Source: Cytophagales bacterium
Lineage (GTDB): Bacteria; Bacteroidota; Bacteroidia; Cytophagales; Cyclobacteriaceae
Assembly: GCA_003500135.1 (NCBI GenBank)
Contig: DNTA01000193.1
Span: forward strand, 1 to 5,528
DNA length: 5,528 nucleotides
Direction of reading: 5' to 3'
Both the position numbers and the translations under genes were made by a program. The notes beneath the pieces were generated by a model, which saw only the letters and a program-made list of their open reading frames with translations, had not been told where the DNA came from and did no database searches. Positions 5,514-5,528 of the stretch are shown here, one piece after another; positions within the stretch are counted from its first letter, which is position 1, and each line of letters opens with the position of its first letter.

Positions 5514-5528
5514 CTGTTTGAATATAAC

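Overview
The window looks like a piece of a Bacteroidota chromosome, probably Cytophagales-like. This is inferred from protein style: an outer-membrane barrel with a C-terminal Phe, Bacteroidota-type SerC and SerA, mostly A-rich start regions without Shine-Dalgarno sites, and a TANNTTTG-type -7 box. Coding sequence has moderate GC content, while the divergent intergenic region at 1259-1550 is only about 23% GC by hand count. I see no RNA gene, CRISPR array or insertion sequence.

Layout. (1) The first 182 bases are the 3' end of an unidentified + strand gene, followed after 6 bp by a 199-residue outer-membrane beta-barrel protein (189-788). A hairpin at 802-839 lies between this gene and a convergent MarR-family regulator (809-1258, minus strand). 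(2) An AT-rich divergent region (1259-1550) holds a probable MarR-gene promoter inside an 8-bp inverted repeat, and a separate 18-bp palindrome ahead of the + strand gene. (3) A two-gene unit follows. The first gene is an App1/DUF2183-type HAD phosphatase (1551-2465). The second is an unrecognised gene (2465-3059) that starts within the phosphatase stop codon (TAATG) and is split by a perfect 49-bp tandem duplication. (4) A 196-bp spacer with possible alternative RNA stems leads into serC (3256-4338) and serA (4353-5513), which are 14 bp apart.

Function. SerA oxidises 3-phosphoglycerate to 3-phosphohydroxypyruvate and SerC transaminates this to phosphoserine, so the right half encodes the first two of three steps of serine synthesis. 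SerB is not in the window. The left half is a loose collection of surface, regulatory and lipid-phosphatase-like genes with no proven connection to each other.

Most noteworthy is the out-of-frame 49-bp duplication in the small gene coupled to the phosphatase. Removing one copy restores a single 181-residue reading frame, so this is a very recent inactivation, a reversible length-switch, or an assembly error. I do not see convincing evidence for a new multi-gene system.
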